This document shows, in pieces, positions 1 through 8,797 of a DNA stretch of 64,000 nt. Each line of letters opens with the position of its first letter. Position 1 is the stretch's first letter. The notes below the pieces were generated by a model. That model searched no databases, was not told where the DNA came from, and worked only from the letters and a program-made list of their open reading frames with translations. The translations under genes and the position numbers were made by a program. Source of the stretch: Acidobacteriota bacterium (GTDB lineage: Bacteria; Acidobacteriota; Terriglobia; Bryobacterales; Bryobacteraceae); NCBI GenBank assembly GCA_025350695.1, contig JANXXI010000087.1:1-64000 (forward strand), in the 5' to 3' direction.

Positions 1-3000
1 CAACTGGCCCCGGGCGTAATCAACACGACCGATATGCGCCTGGCGAAATCGGGCTCATTTTCGATCAATAAAAATTCCCAAATTTCAACCGATGGCGCCG
101 GGCAATACAATAACGAATTTACCCTTGACGGTGTGTCGAACACTCAGGCTGAAGGCGGATCTACAAGGGTCGGCTTCATTCCGCCGGCCGCCGCTGTTGC
201 CGAATTCAAAGTGCAAACCGCCCCGTTCGATGCCAGCGCCGGCCACAGTGTCGGATCAGTAATCAACGTCAGCACCAAGAGCGGTACGAATCAACTGCAC
301 GGCCAAGCCGAATGGGCCTTGCGCAACTCCGCCTTCGACGCCCCGAACATTTTCCAGAACCGTGCCGGACAGAAAATTCCTCACTATACGGATAATCGCT
401 GGGGCGCGGTAGCCGGCGGTCCGGTGCTGTTCCCCAAGCTTTACAACGGCAAGAATCGCACGTTTTGGTTTTATGGCTATCAAGAAAACAAGTTCGGGGT
501 GCCCCAGTCGTTTGTCAGCAGTGTCCCCACCGATGCCATGCGCAAGGGCGATCTCTCGGCGCTTCTTGCCATCGGCGCAAGCTATCAGGTGTACGATCCG
601 CTAACCACTACCGCCATCGCTGGGGGCCGTTTCCAACGCCAGCCCATCGCAGGGAACATCATTCCCCCTAGCCGCCTGGACCCCGTGGCCCAGAAAATTC
701 TCCCCTTTTGGCCCAGCCCCAACCAACCAGGAAATCGCGATGGTACTAACAATTATTTCTACACTCCATCGGCACTCGAACGGACGTGGGACCATTTGTT
801 CCGTATCGATCATGCCTTCAGTTCCAACCACCGGGCCTTCCTTCGCGCCCATACCGATTTTTGGGAAGAAGACAAGAATCATGTGTTCCCCAACACCCCT
901 GCAGTCGGCATCGTCCTCAACCGCCACAACAAGGGCTTCGCCTTGGATGATGTGTACGTGATCAACCCCGCGTTCCTCTTCAATTTCCGTTACGGCCTGG
1001 AATTCGGCGATTTCATCGAACGTCGCAACAGCCGCGGTTTCGATCTCTCGACGCTTGGATTCTCTTCGCAAACAGTAAACCTGGTCGACAAGACTTTGGC
1101 CACTTTCCCCAACGTGCAGGTCGGAAGCCTAACCCAACTTGGCAACTGGGAATCGGGCGATGGGAAGACCTCTTCGCTAACGCATGCCTTTGCCGGAACC
1201 TTCACCCGCCTTATTGGAAATCACAACATCCGGTTTGGCGCCGAGTCACGCGTGTATCGCCAAAACCTAGGACGCTTCCCGCTCGATACAGCTCCCCAAT
1301 TGGCGTTCAACAGCACTTATACGCGCGGGCCTCTCGATACCGCGGCCGCTCCCACGGTGGGTGGCGAATTAACCGCCTTCCTGCTGGGCATTCCTTCCGG
1401 GGAACTTGATCGCACGGCAAACTACGCGCAGCAAGACAAGTGGTTCGGTTTCTTCATCCATGATGATTATCGTCTGTCTCCGAAGCTTACTTTGAATCTT
1501 GGCCTGCGCTATGAATATGAAACGCCGGTCACCGAACGCTTCAATCGCTCCGTTGCCCACTTCGCGTTTGATCAAGCCAGCCCCGTTGCCGCCCAAGCGC
1601 AAGCCAACTACGCGCTCCGCCCAATTCCCGAATTACCGGCCAACCAATTCAAGGTGCTCGGAGGACTGACATTTGCTGGTGTGGGAAGCAACCCGCGCAC
1701 CTACTGGCAGTCCGACAAGAGGAACTTCATGCCTCGTTTTGGGTTGGCCTACCAATTGGCTCGCCGCACCACGGTGCGTGGCGGCTACGGTATCTTCTTC
1801 GATACGGTTGGCGTGAACAAAACGGCCGGCCTTCAAACCGGATTCAGCCAGGCAACACCAATCCAGGCGACGCTCAACAGCGGCGTCACTTTTATCACCA
1901 GCACGGCAAACCCATTTCCCACCGGTCTCATCGCCGCTCGCGGAGCCGACGGCGGCCTGTCCACCAACTTGGGTCAAGCCGTGACGTTTTATCCGACAGA
2001 GCGGCATCGAGCTTATGTGCAACGTTGGTCGTTAGGCATGCAACAGGAATTGCGTGGCCAATTTTTGTTCGAGGCAACTTACGTGGGGAATCGTGGCACG
2101 AAGCTTGGCCTCAATCATCAACTGGATAACACGCCGGCCCAGTATTTGAGCAAGAGCCCCACCCGCGACACCACGACGATTAATTTCCTGAACGAATCGT
2201 TCCCCAATCCTTTCCTTGGGACTAATCCCATTTACACCGCCAACACGACGCGCGCGGCTTTGCTGCGTCCCTGGCCCCAGTTTAGTGGTGTCAGTGTGGA
2301 ACAACCTATCGGCTATTCCTGGTATCACGCCCTGCAGGTGCGCACCGAAAAGCGGTTCTCGCATGATTACACTTTGCAGCTTTCCTACACCTACGCGAAG
2401 GCCATGCAAGCGACCGAGTTTCTAAATCCCACTGATACCGTCCCGTATCGAACCATCTCCGATCTAGACCGCACCCATCATCTGGTGATCACCGGAATTT
2501 GGGAACTTCCCTTCGGCAGGGGCAAGCGCCTGGGAAGCAATATCGCAAAGCCAGTGAATTTCTTCGCAGGAGGCTGGCAGTTGAACGGAGTAGCCCAGCG
2601 TCAAAGCGGCGCCCCGCTCGCCTTTGGCGATGTATGGACTCTGTTCACCGGCAACTCAAAGGATGTCGTTTTGCCGAAAGACAAGCGCAGCGTGGATCAA
2701 TGGTTCAACGTCAACGCCGGTTTCAATAAGGCATCGGGCGCCCAATTAGCCAACAACATTCGCGTCTCCCCGTTGCGCTTCGGCGGCATTCGCGGCGACG
2801 GCCAAGCCCGTTACGATTTTTCGTTGATCAAGAAATTCCCCATCAAGGAATCGCTAAACATGCAGTTTCGCGCCGAGTGCATTAACGCATTCAATCACCC
2901 AAATCTATTCGTCCCCAACACTACGGTTACCAGCGGATCCTTCGGGGCCAGCACAAATCAAGATGTCCCGCGCCTGTGGCAGATGTCGCTAACATTGAAG

Positions 3001-3006
3001 TTTTAG
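1..3006 (+). CDS. TonB-dependent receptor, Oar-like (5' end outside window)
   Basis: Outer-membrane receptor that would take up a ligand using TonB energy; the ligand cannot be predicted. The reading frame is open from base 1, so the signal peptide and the carboxypeptidase-regulatory-like N-terminal domain expected for this class lie upstream of the window. The visible part begins in the plug domain (motifs NEFTLDGVSN and INVSTKSGTN) and continues into a long beta-barrel with alternating aromatic strands, for example YQENKFG, FFIHDDYRLS and NLGLRYEYE. It ends in LTLKF, the terminal aromatic residue typical of outer-membrane barrels. About 1000 residues are visible. Genes of this class are strongly expanded in Bryobacterales. 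The last codons fall in a 23-base repeat seen again at 3782. The family call is firm and the substrate is unknown. Confidence 0.93.
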   Translation, partial: QLAPGVINTTDMRLAKSGSFSINKNSQISTDGAGQYNNEFTLDGVSNTQAEGGSTRVGFIPPAAAVAEFKVQTAPFDASAGHSVGSVINVSTKSGTNQLHGQAEWALRNSAFDAPNIFQNRAGQKIPHYTDNRWGAVAGGPVLFPKLYNGKNRTFWFYGYQENKFGVPQSFVSSVPTDAMRKGDLSALLAIGASYQVYDPLTTTAIAGGRFQRQPIAGNIIPPSRLDPVAQKILPFWPSPNQPGNRDGTNNYFYTPSALERTWDHLFRIDHAFSSNHRAFLRAHTDFWEEDKNHVFPNTPAVGIVLNRHNKGFALDDVYVINPAFLFNFRYGLEFGDFIERRNSRGFDLSTLGFSSQTVNLVDKTLATFPNVQVGSLTQLGNWESGDGKTSSLTHAFAGTFTRLIGNHNIRFGAESRVYRQNLGRFPLDTAPQLAFNSTYTRGPLDTAAAPTVGGELTAFLLGIPSGELDRTANYAQQDKWFGFFIHDDYRLSPKLTLNLGLRYEYETPVTERFNRSVAHFAFDQASPVAAQAQANYALRPIPELPANQFKVLGGLTFAGVGSNPRTYWQSDKRNFMPRFGLAYQLARRTTVRGGYGIFFDTVGVNKTAGLQTGFSQATPIQATLNSGVTFITSTANPFPTGLIAARGADGGLSTNLGQAVTFYPTERHRAYVQRWSLGMQQELRGQFLFEATYVGNRGTKLGLNHQLDNTPAQYLSKSPTRDTTTINFLNESFPNPFLGTNPIYTANTTRAALLRPWPQFSGVSVEQPIGYSWYHALQVRTEKRFSHDYTLQLSYTYAKAMQATEFLNPTDTVPYRTISDLDRTHHLVITGIWELPFGRGKRLGSNIAKPVNFFAGGWQLNGVAQRQSGAPLAFGDVWTLFTGNSKDVVLPKDKRSVDQWFNVNAGFNKASGAQLANNIRVSPLRFGGIRGDGQARYDFSLIKKFPIKESLNMQFRAECINAFNHPNLFVPNTTVTSGSFGASTNQDVPRLWQMSLTLKF

Positions 3007-3009
3007 GAG
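2987..3009 (+). repeat. 23-base direct repeat, copy 1 (TonB receptor 3' end)
   Basis: This copy covers the last codons and stop of the TonB receptor gene plus the GGAG that follows. It matches 3782-3804 at 21 of 23 positions. The two copies bracket the YpfJ-like peptidase gene. Confidence 0.6.
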
Positions 3010-3028
3010 ACGCAGAGGAGTAAAAACA

Positions 3029-3787
3029 ATGGGCTCCATAGTATGTAGGATGTTGTTCTTAGCAGCGGCAGGCATCTGCGCCCAGACGAATGAATGGCAC
3101 GACTTTAATCGGCAACTCGACACTGGCGTGCGTGGCCCTGACGTTGACAAAGTAGAAAAGAACGCCGAGTGGATCAGCAAATACCTTGGAAAGACCTGGC
3201 AAAGCGTTGCACAACGCTTCGGGACGAAATTCGTCATGCCGTCATTCCTCGACGGGGGTAGGTTACGTTCGTTAAACACTCCATGGAAATGCGAAGGCGG
3301 TAAGGTGGCCATGTTCGATAACGCCGCGTACTGTTCCGCCAGCAACGTGATTTCTTACGATGGCTTTTACCTGGCCGGACTGAGCAAGAGGATCGCGAAA
3401 CGGAATAACTCTCCGGGTGATTTTGCGGTCACCGTGGCGCTTGGGCATGAGACCGGTCACGCCCTGCAATTCCAACTCGGGATTGAAAGCATATTCGATT
3501 TTCCAAACGAACAATTCGCCGACTGTTTTGCGGGAGTGATGACCTACTATTTGGACAAAGACGGTTTGCTCCATCCGAACGATTTCGAAGAAGCGAAAGC
3601 GACGCTAACATTCCTTGGCGAATTCGCCGGAAACAAGAAAGCCGGCCTCTATGACAGGGACGCCCACGGGAACGCGGAGCAAAGGGTAGGGGCGTTTCTG
3701 TCGGGATACCGCTCCGGAGAGAAGGGATGCCTGTCGTACGAACTGAGACCTCCGTGGCGTCCGCCGCTGCCGCCGGGAAGCCGCTAA
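3029..3787 (+). CDS. YpfJ-like neutral zinc metallopeptidase, exported
   Basis: Probable zinc metallopeptidase of the neutral zinc peptidase family (YpfJ type). The zinc motif HETGH is at about residues 139-143. It is followed by EQFADCFAGV, which supplies the usual third-ligand glutamate region, and by AHGNAEQRVGAFLSGY, the conserved C-terminal signature. The N-terminus (residues 1-18) is hydrophobic and ends near CAQ, consistent with a signal peptide or lipoprotein signal. At 252 residues it is slightly shorter than most family members. A GAGGAG ribosome-binding site lies 8 bases before the ATG. The extreme C-terminus (PPWRPPLPPGSR) is proline-rich and unlike the family. Its stop codon lies inside a repeat that resembles the end of the preceding receptor gene, so the tail may be a recent addition. 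Substrate unknown. Confidence 0.82.
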   Translation: MGSIVCRMLFLAAAGICAQTNEWHDFNRQLDTGVRGPDVDKVEKNAEWISKYLGKTWQSVAQRFGTKFVMPSFLDGGRLRSLNTPWKCEGGKVAMFDNAAYCSASNVISYDGFYLAGLSKRIAKRNNSPGDFAVTVALGHETGHALQFQLGIESIFDFPNEQFADCFAGVMTYYLDKDGLLHPNDFEEAKATLTFLGEFAGNKKAGLYDRDAHGNAEQRVGAFLSGYRSGEKGCLSYELRPPWRPPLPPGSR

Positions 3788-3804
3788 TATTGAAGTTGTA
3801 GGAG
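3782..3804 (+). repeat. 23-base direct repeat, copy 2 (looks like a receptor-gene end)
   Basis: It matches 2987-3009 at 21 of 23 positions. Read in the receptor frame it would encode L-I-L-K-L-stop, close to the L-T-L-K-F-stop of copy 1. It may be the fossil end of a second TonB receptor gene. It supplies the peptidase's TAA stop and the GGAG before the next gene. Confidence 0.6.
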
Positions 3805-3809
3805 CTGCA

Positions 3810-6173
3810 TTGATCTCAGAGCCGAATGAAAGCCGTTTGGTGGAATACAAGAATGTGGGGCAGACCCCCTGGTCTGCGGCTCGCCCCCCGGCCAGCCTGT
3901 TCCGGTATAGGGTACGGCTCCAATTCACCCTAGCGTTACTTCTCTCCCTTTCCCCCGTACCAGCCCAATCTCCCACGGAAGCCGGACAAAAATCCTTCGC
4001 CGAAAAATGCGCCGGCTGCCACGGATCCGAAGCCGAGGGCCGCGAAATGGGCCCCCGCCTGGTCGCCACGCGCCGCATGCGTAGCCGCACCATCCAGCAA
4101 ATCCGCGGCATCATCCAAAAAGGCGTGATCTCCTCCGGCATGCCCGCCTTCGACCTGCCTCCCTCCGAACTCGACGCCCTAGCCGCCTTCGTCCGCTCAC
4201 TCAACTCAACCGCCGCCGAAACCGAAGTCCCAGGCAATTCCATCGCCGGCGCCCAATTCTTTTTCGGCAAAGGAAAATGCTCTGAGTGTCACATGATCCG
4301 TGGGCGGGGCAAAGCCGTCGGTCCCGACCTGTCGAACCTAGCCCGAGAACTCACCGTCGGCGAAATCCGCGAGGCGATAACGAACCCAGCCGCGCGCATC
4401 ACCCCCGGCTACGAATTGGTCACAATCGAACTCAAAGACGGCAAATCCATGCGAGGCTTCGCCCGGGGCCGCACCAACTTCGACGTCCAAGTGCAAGGCC
4501 TCGACGGCCGCTTCCACTCCTTCCTTCAACCGGATATCAAGTCCATCCAAAACGAAAAGCAAACGCTAATGAATGCGGTAACCGGAACCCCCGCCGAACT
4601 CCGCGACCTGACGGCGTTCCTCTGCAGCCTAGGCCGCCCCGGCGAAAATCCCGCGCTTTCGAGCACCATGCCTTCCAGCAACCCAGGCATCGATTTCGCC
4701 CGCATTCAAAATCCGAAATCGGGCGATTGGCTAACCTACAACGGAACGCTAGACGGTAACCGCTACAGCAACCTAACCCAAATCAACACAGCCAATGTGA
4801 AGAACCTCGGCGTGAAATGGATTTACCCAGTGGAACACTTCGGCCTGGAAATGACGCCCCTGGTTGCCGACGGCGTAATGTACATCACCGGCCCCAACAC
4901 CGCCATTGCGCTCGACGCCACCACCGGACGCCAACTCTGGAAATACTCTCGCCCCCGAACCACCGGCCTCATCGGCGACGCCTCCCTAGGCACTAACCGA
5001 GGCGTGGCGATCCTCGGCGACAAAGTTTTCATGTCGATGGACAACGCCCACCTGATCGCCCTGAACCGCACTACTGGCGCTCTAGTCTGGGATGCCTACA
5101 TGCCCGAAGAGCCCCAGAAATACGGTTCAACGGTGGCCCCGCTTCCGGTGAAAGATAAGCTAATCGCCGGCGTCTCCGGCGGCGACCGCGGCATCCGAGG
5201 CTTTCTCGCGGCCTATAGCCCAATCACCGGCGAACGTCTCTGGCGCTTCTGGACGATTCCGCTAAACGGCGAACCCGGATCAGAGACATGGAAGGGAACG
5301 CCACCCCTGTATGGCGGCGGCGGCACGTGGCTCACCGGCGTGTATGATTCAGCGTTAGACACGCTCTACTGGCCCACCGGCAACCCCTGGCCCGATTCCG
5401 ACGACAAGGATCGCCCCGGCGACAATCTCTACACCAACAGCATAATCGCCTTGAATCCCGATACCGGAAAGCTGAAGTGGCACTTCCAATTCACCCCGCA
5501 CGACGTCCACGATTGGGATGCCACTGAGCCGCCAATTTTAGTCGACACCGTCTACGCCGGCCAGCCCCGCAAGCTACTACTGCAAGCCAACCGAAACGGC
5601 TTCTTCTACGTCTTGGACCGAACGAATGGAAAGCTGCTGCTAGCCAAGCAATTCGCCAAGCGTCAAACTTGGACCCAAGGCATCGACCTCGCGACCGGCC
5701 GCCCCCTAGGTCCGCCCGCCGATCCAACGCCATTCGACTGCCCATCCGACGCGGCCAACTGGAATTCAGCCACCTACAGCCCTGTGACGCGACTGTTATA
5801 CGTGTTGACGATGGAACAATGCCGCGCCCGCCGCACGGGCAGTTGGAAGACAAACGGCATGGAACCCGAACCGCAGCAAAAATTCCTTCGGGCGATCAAT
5901 ATCGACACGGGTTCCCTAGCCTGGGAGATCCCTTTCACCGGGACCGTTTTCCCAAAAACCTGGCCAGGTCTAGTGGACACCGCTGGCGGTCTACTCTTTT
6001 ACGGAGATCCCAACGGAACGTTTGCCGCAGCCGACGAAAAGACCGGCAAGACATTGTGGAGCTTCCCAACAAACGTATACATGAAAGCCTCCCCGATGAC
6101 TTTCGCGGTGGACGGCAAGCAATACGTAGTGATGGTCTCCGGCCCGAACGTAATCTGCTTCGGATTACCGTAA
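3810..6173 (+). CDS. Two N-terminal cytochrome c domains fused to a PQQ-dependent dehydrogenase
   Basis: Predicted exported quinohaemoprotein that would oxidise an alcohol, aldose or similar substrate and pass electrons to its own haems. Haem-binding motifs are CAGCH near residue 67 and CSECH near residue 157. The second cytochrome region includes AITNPAARITPGYE, typical of planctomycete/acidobacterial cytochromes. From about residue 305 to the end lies an eight-bladed PQQ propeller with repeated A-x-D-x-x-T-G-x-x-x-W blades and the HDVHDWD segment holding the expected catalytic aspartate. Most type II quinohaemoprotein alcohol dehydrogenases carry the cytochrome at the C-terminus, so this order is reversed and duplicated. 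The start is uncertain: TTG 3810 has GGAG five bases upstream, but codons 16-31 overlap an interspersed repeat. The signal peptide (LQFTLALLLSLSPVPAQ) lies after it, so a start at GTG 3855 or downstream is possible. Confidence 0.88.
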   Translation: MISEPNESRLVEYKNVGQTPWSAARPPASLFRYRVRLQFTLALLLSLSPVPAQSPTEAGQKSFAEKCAGCHGSEAEGREMGPRLVATRRMRSRTIQQIRGIIQKGVISSGMPAFDLPPSELDALAAFVRSLNSTAAETEVPGNSIAGAQFFFGKGKCSECHMIRGRGKAVGPDLSNLARELTVGEIREAITNPAARITPGYELVTIELKDGKSMRGFARGRTNFDVQVQGLDGRFHSFLQPDIKSIQNEKQTLMNAVTGTPAELRDLTAFLCSLGRPGENPALSSTMPSSNPGIDFARIQNPKSGDWLTYNGTLDGNRYSNLTQINTANVKNLGVKWIYPVEHFGLEMTPLVADGVMYITGPNTAIALDATTGRQLWKYSRPRTTGLIGDASLGTNRGVAILGDKVFMSMDNAHLIALNRTTGALVWDAYMPEEPQKYGSTVAPLPVKDKLIAGVSGGDRGIRGFLAAYSPITGERLWRFWTIPLNGEPGSETWKGTPPLYGGGGTWLTGVYDSALDTLYWPTGNPWPDSDDKDRPGDNLYTNSIIALNPDTGKLKWHFQFTPHDVHDWDATEPPILVDTVYAGQPRKLLLQANRNGFFYVLDRTNGKLLLAKQFAKRQTWTQGIDLATGRPLGPPADPTPFDCPSDAANWNSATYSPVTRLLYVLTMEQCRARRTGSWKTNGMEPEPQQKFLRAINIDTGSLAWEIPFTGTVFPKTWPGLVDTAGGLLFYGDPNGTFAAADEKTGKTLWSFPTNVYMKASPMTFAVDGKQYVVMVSGPNVICFGLP
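3855..3903 (+). repeat. Interspersed palindromic repeat, copy A
   Basis: The core 3855-3877 contains a perfect hairpin, GCAGACC-ccct-GGTCTGC, preceded by GTGGG. The same 23 bases occur in reverse at 23228-23250. Similarity continues through a C-rich stretch to CCAGCCTG. It lies inside the 5' end of the quinoprotein reading frame. Confidence 0.75.
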
Positions 6174-6185
6174 GGTAGCCGCAAA

Positions 6186-6213
6186 GTAGGACGGACCCCC
6201 GGTCCGACTGCCC
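6186..6213 (+). repeat. Interspersed palindromic repeat, copy D (diverged)
   Basis: It starts GTAGGACGGACC and forms the perfect hairpin CGGACC-ccc-GGTCCG at 6192-6206. This resembles copies A and B in layout. It lies 13 bases after the quinoprotein stop and could act as a terminator, but no T-run follows. Confidence 0.5.
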
Positions 6214-6248
6214 AGGACCCGAACCTGCCACCTGTTAAACTAAGCCTG

Positions 6249-7181
6249 TTGCAAGACTCCGCACCCGAACCCATCGGGCTATCCACTACGCTGCTCGCTA
6301 TATTCGTCTCAATCCTATGGGCCGGCAACGTTGTATCTATCAAGATCGGCGTCGACTCCATCCCGCCAATCTGGAGCGCCTTCTGGAGAATGTCTATCGG
6401 CGCGATGTTCGTCGCCTTGTGGGCCTGGCGCGCCGGAGTTCCCATCCGCCCGCACCAAAAAGAAATCGCCCCATTAGCTATCCTAGGCTTGCTCTTCACC
6501 ATCCAAATCGCCCTGCTCAATTCCGGGACAGAACTAACCTCCCCGGCCTTCACAGTAGTGATCCTCAACTCATATCCAATCTTCGTAAACCTAGCTGCCC
6601 ACTTCGCCGCCAAGCGTTGGCACGCGGTGAATGAAGAGCGCATCACGCCCATCCGGGCCGCAGGCCTCGCCCTAGCGCTAGCCGGAGTCGTCCTGCTCGC
6701 CTTCTCACGTCCAGACAAAGCTCTCGCGCCTCGGCCGCTGCTGGGCAACGGTCTCATCGTCATCTCATCCATGCTCTTAGGAATTCGTCAAGTGTATACG
6801 CGCTGGCTGGTGCAGAACATCAACCCCGTGCGCTCGCTTGTGTGGCAGATGGCCATGTCGGTGCCCCTGTTCCTGACGGTAGCCATTCTCAAAGAGCCAC
6901 CCATCATCGGACCCATCCGATGGCAAGCCATAGCCGCCATTTGTTACCAAGGGACGGTTGTTTCAGGAATCTGTTTCATCGTATGGGCCAAGCTGCTAAA
7001 GCGCCATGCTTCAGGGACATTGTCGATGTTTGCATTCATCGTCCCCATCGGCGGAATTGCATTGAGCTCTCTATTATTCGGTGAAAAGTTGCGCCCCTCG
7101 CTTGCGTGGGGAACGTGTCTCGTGATGGCCGGGTTGTTTGTCGTAATTCGCCACGGGCAAGCGAAGCCTGCGGATTCCTAA
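6249..7181 (+). CDS. EamA/DMT-family transporter
   Basis: Inner-membrane protein of the drug/metabolite transporter superfamily, probably an exporter of a small metabolite. About ten hydrophobic segments are seen as two EamA repeats: roughly residues 10-140 (starting LLAIFVSILWAGNVVSIKIG) and 155-300 (with FIVPIGGIALSSLLFGEKL, the usual end of the second repeat). The 310-residue length is normal. A TTG start is used because no ATG precedes the first membrane segment, and no clear ribosome-binding site is visible. It is not close-packed with its neighbours, with 75 bases upstream containing repeat copy D. A second EamA gene occurs at 36552. The substrate cannot be inferred. Confidence 0.88.
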   Translation: MQDSAPEPIGLSTTLLAIFVSILWAGNVVSIKIGVDSIPPIWSAFWRMSIGAMFVALWAWRAGVPIRPHQKEIAPLAILGLLFTIQIALLNSGTELTSPAFTVVILNSYPIFVNLAAHFAAKRWHAVNEERITPIRAAGLALALAGVVLLAFSRPDKALAPRPLLGNGLIVISSMLLGIRQVYTRWLVQNINPVRSLVWQMAMSVPLFLTVAILKEPPIIGPIRWQAIAAICYQGTVVSGICFIVWAKLLKRHASGTLSMFAFIVPIGGIALSSLLFGEKLRPSLAWGTCLVMAGLFVVIRHGQAKPADS

Positions 7182-7577
7182 ACCGTGCGTAGGGCGGATC
7201 ACGCCACTAAGCAGAACTCAATCTTCCCTGTTTTCAATCACATGATCGATTGGAAGGCTCCACATGCTTGACCCGCTAATGTAGTCTATTAATCAGAGAG
7301 AGCGAATCCGGCCGGACTACTCCTCCAATCAAAACCGCCGCGCTTCGGCGTGGGCGGTCTCGAGTTACAGTTTTAACCAGCGTGCAGTGGGTTGTGAGCG
7401 TGAAATAATGGAAGTGGCTGTTCTGGTCGGGGAACCAGAGCGGTCATCCTGATAAATTCAGGAAAGGTCGCTTGGCGGCGGCATCTTCCGTTGAAGCGCA
7501 AAACAGCCCACCGTCGTTGGAATTAAGTTGGGGTTTGAAAAGATGTCAGCCATGCGCGCGGCACACTTGCGCCTGTG
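7182..7577. other. Gene-free convergent interval with one strong hairpin
   Basis: These 396 bases lie between the converging EamA and gph genes. A hairpin at 7334-7358 has the stem ACCGCC-GCGC, a TTCG tetraloop, the return strand GCGT, one bulged G, then GGCGGT. No T-run follows directly, so a terminator role is only possible. No coding sequence, tRNA or recognisable RNA family was seen in the rest. Confidence 0.4.
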
Positions 7578-8222
7578 CTACCCCAAAATCCGGTCAGCCA
7601 ACTCGCCCATGGTCTCCACCGTGAAATCCGGCGGTTCCACCGCGAACGTCTCCGGCTGAAACCCGTACATCACGCCGCACGACGCCACTCCGGCGTTCCG
7701 CGCCGTCCGAATATCCACCGACGAATCGCCCACCATCAACGTCCCGCTCTTCGAAGCCCCCGTCTCACCCAGCAGCGTTACAATCCCAATCGGATCGGGC
7801 TTCTTCTGGTCGAAACTGTCACCCCCGTAGATGCGCGGAAAATGCCCCGAAAGATCCAGCCGCTGAATCATCAGCTCGCTAAAACCCACCGGCTTGTTAG
7901 TCAGAATCGCCATCCGCTTGCCGACCGAATGAAATCGATCGAGGGCCTCGGTGACACCCGGATAGAGACGCGTTTCATCCAACATGTGCTCGCGATAGTA
8001 GCCCAGGAAATATTCAAGCGCCCGCTCCACATCCGCCTCTGGCGCCTCGTCCCCCATCGAACTGCGAATCAAAGCCAATGCCCCGCGGCCAACGTAACTC
8101 GCCACCAAGTCGTGCGGCAAAATAGCCAACCCCATATACCCGCGCGTGGCGTTTACGGAATTGATCAGGTCCGACTTAGAATCCACCAACGTGCCATCAA
8201 GATCAAATATCAGCAACTCCAT
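7578..8222 (-). CDS. gph: Phosphoglycolate phosphatase-type HAD hydrolase
   Basis: Cytoplasmic HAD-superfamily phosphatase, best matched to Gph, which removes phosphate from 2-phosphoglycolate. Motif I is FDLDGTLVDS near residues 6-15 with the nucleophilic aspartate. Motif II is ILTNKP, motif III is the KKPDP lysine, and motif IV is MVGDSSVD. The helical cap lies between about residues 17 and 85. The 214-residue length is standard. Its ATG shares one base with the cvpA stop (TAATG), so it is the last gene of a minus-strand operon rnr-purC-cvpA-gph. PpaX-type pyrophosphatases look alike, so the substrate is inferred. Confidence 0.85.
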   Translation of the reverse strand: MELLIFDLDGTLVDSKSDLINSVNATRGYMGLAILPHDLVASYVGRGALALIRSSMGDEAPEADVERALEYFLGYYREHMLDETRLYPGVTEALDRFHSVGKRMAILTNKPVGFSELMIQRLDLSGHFPRIYGGDSFDQKKPDPIGIVTLLGETGASKSGTLMVGDSSVDIRTARNAGVASCGVMYGFQPETFAVEPPDFTVETMGELADRILG

Positions 8223-8797
8223 TATTTATTGGCCTTGTCCTTTTTCTCAATAACCCTGATAGCTTTCTGCACCGGATCCCAATAGTCCGACTTCACCTTC
8301 TTGTAAGCTGCCTCAAACTTGCTCCGAAGCTCCGGCGGCGCAATTCCGCTCAGCACTTCAGCGAAGCCCATTAAATAGGGAGCAACCACGGATTCACCCA
8401 CTGCTGGCGGTGGATTGCCCGGTGCAAGCGCCGTGAAAACCATCAGCACGATCGTCGCCACAACAGCTCCCCGCGCCAGACCAAATGCCCCGCCCAAAAT
8501 GCGGTCCAGCCACGTCAAACCCATCCACTTGAAGATCCGCGTTAGCACCATCGAGAGCAACGATCCAGCGATAATCACGCCAAAAAAAACAACAAAAAAT
8601 CCAATCAAATTCGCGACAGTTGTCGAACTCGTCCACTCAGAAAACATCGTTCCAGCCGATCGGTAGCACCAAAATGCAATTACCATCGCCAGCACCGTTG
8701 CCACTAATCCAATCCCCATTCGGATCATCCCTTTGCGGATACCACTGATCAAAGAAAGAATTAGAATCACGCCCAACACAATGTCCAACCAACTCAT
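8222..8797 (-). CDS. cvpA: CvpA family membrane protein
   Basis: Small inner-membrane protein of the CvpA (colicin V production) family. It starts [23 protein letters not shown], the family's usual first helix followed by a short charged loop. Three more hydrophobic segments follow at about residues 28-48, 62-85 and 103-125, then a hydrophilic lysine-rich tail (KKDKANK). In other bacteria cvpA is linked to purine genes (cvpA-purF), and here it overlaps purC by four bases (ATGA). The molecular role of the family is not settled. Confidence 0.85.
   Translation of the reverse strand: MSWLDIVLGVILILSLISGIRKGMIRMGIGLVATVLAMVIAFWCYRSAGTMFSEWTSSTTVANLIGFFVVFFGVIIAGSLLSMVLTRIFKWMGLTWLDRILGGAFGLARGAVVATIVLMVFTALAPGNPPPAVGESVVAPYLMGFAEVLSGIAPPELRSKFEAAYKKVKSDYWDPVQKAIRVIEKKDKANK

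Noticed and set aside
3605-4270. Minus-strand open frame of 221 codons spanning two genes
   Set aside because: It overlaps the peptidase and quinoprotein genes antisense; its composition follows the complementary codons.
7334-7358. TTCG-loop hairpin as a Rho-independent terminator
   Set aside because: The stem is good but no T-run follows on either strand, so it is reported only as a hairpin.
7575-8285. Plus-strand open frame of 236 codons
   Set aside because: It is antisense to gph and cvpA, both of which have full family motifs. Its Arg/His/Pro-rich translation is typical of a shadow frame.
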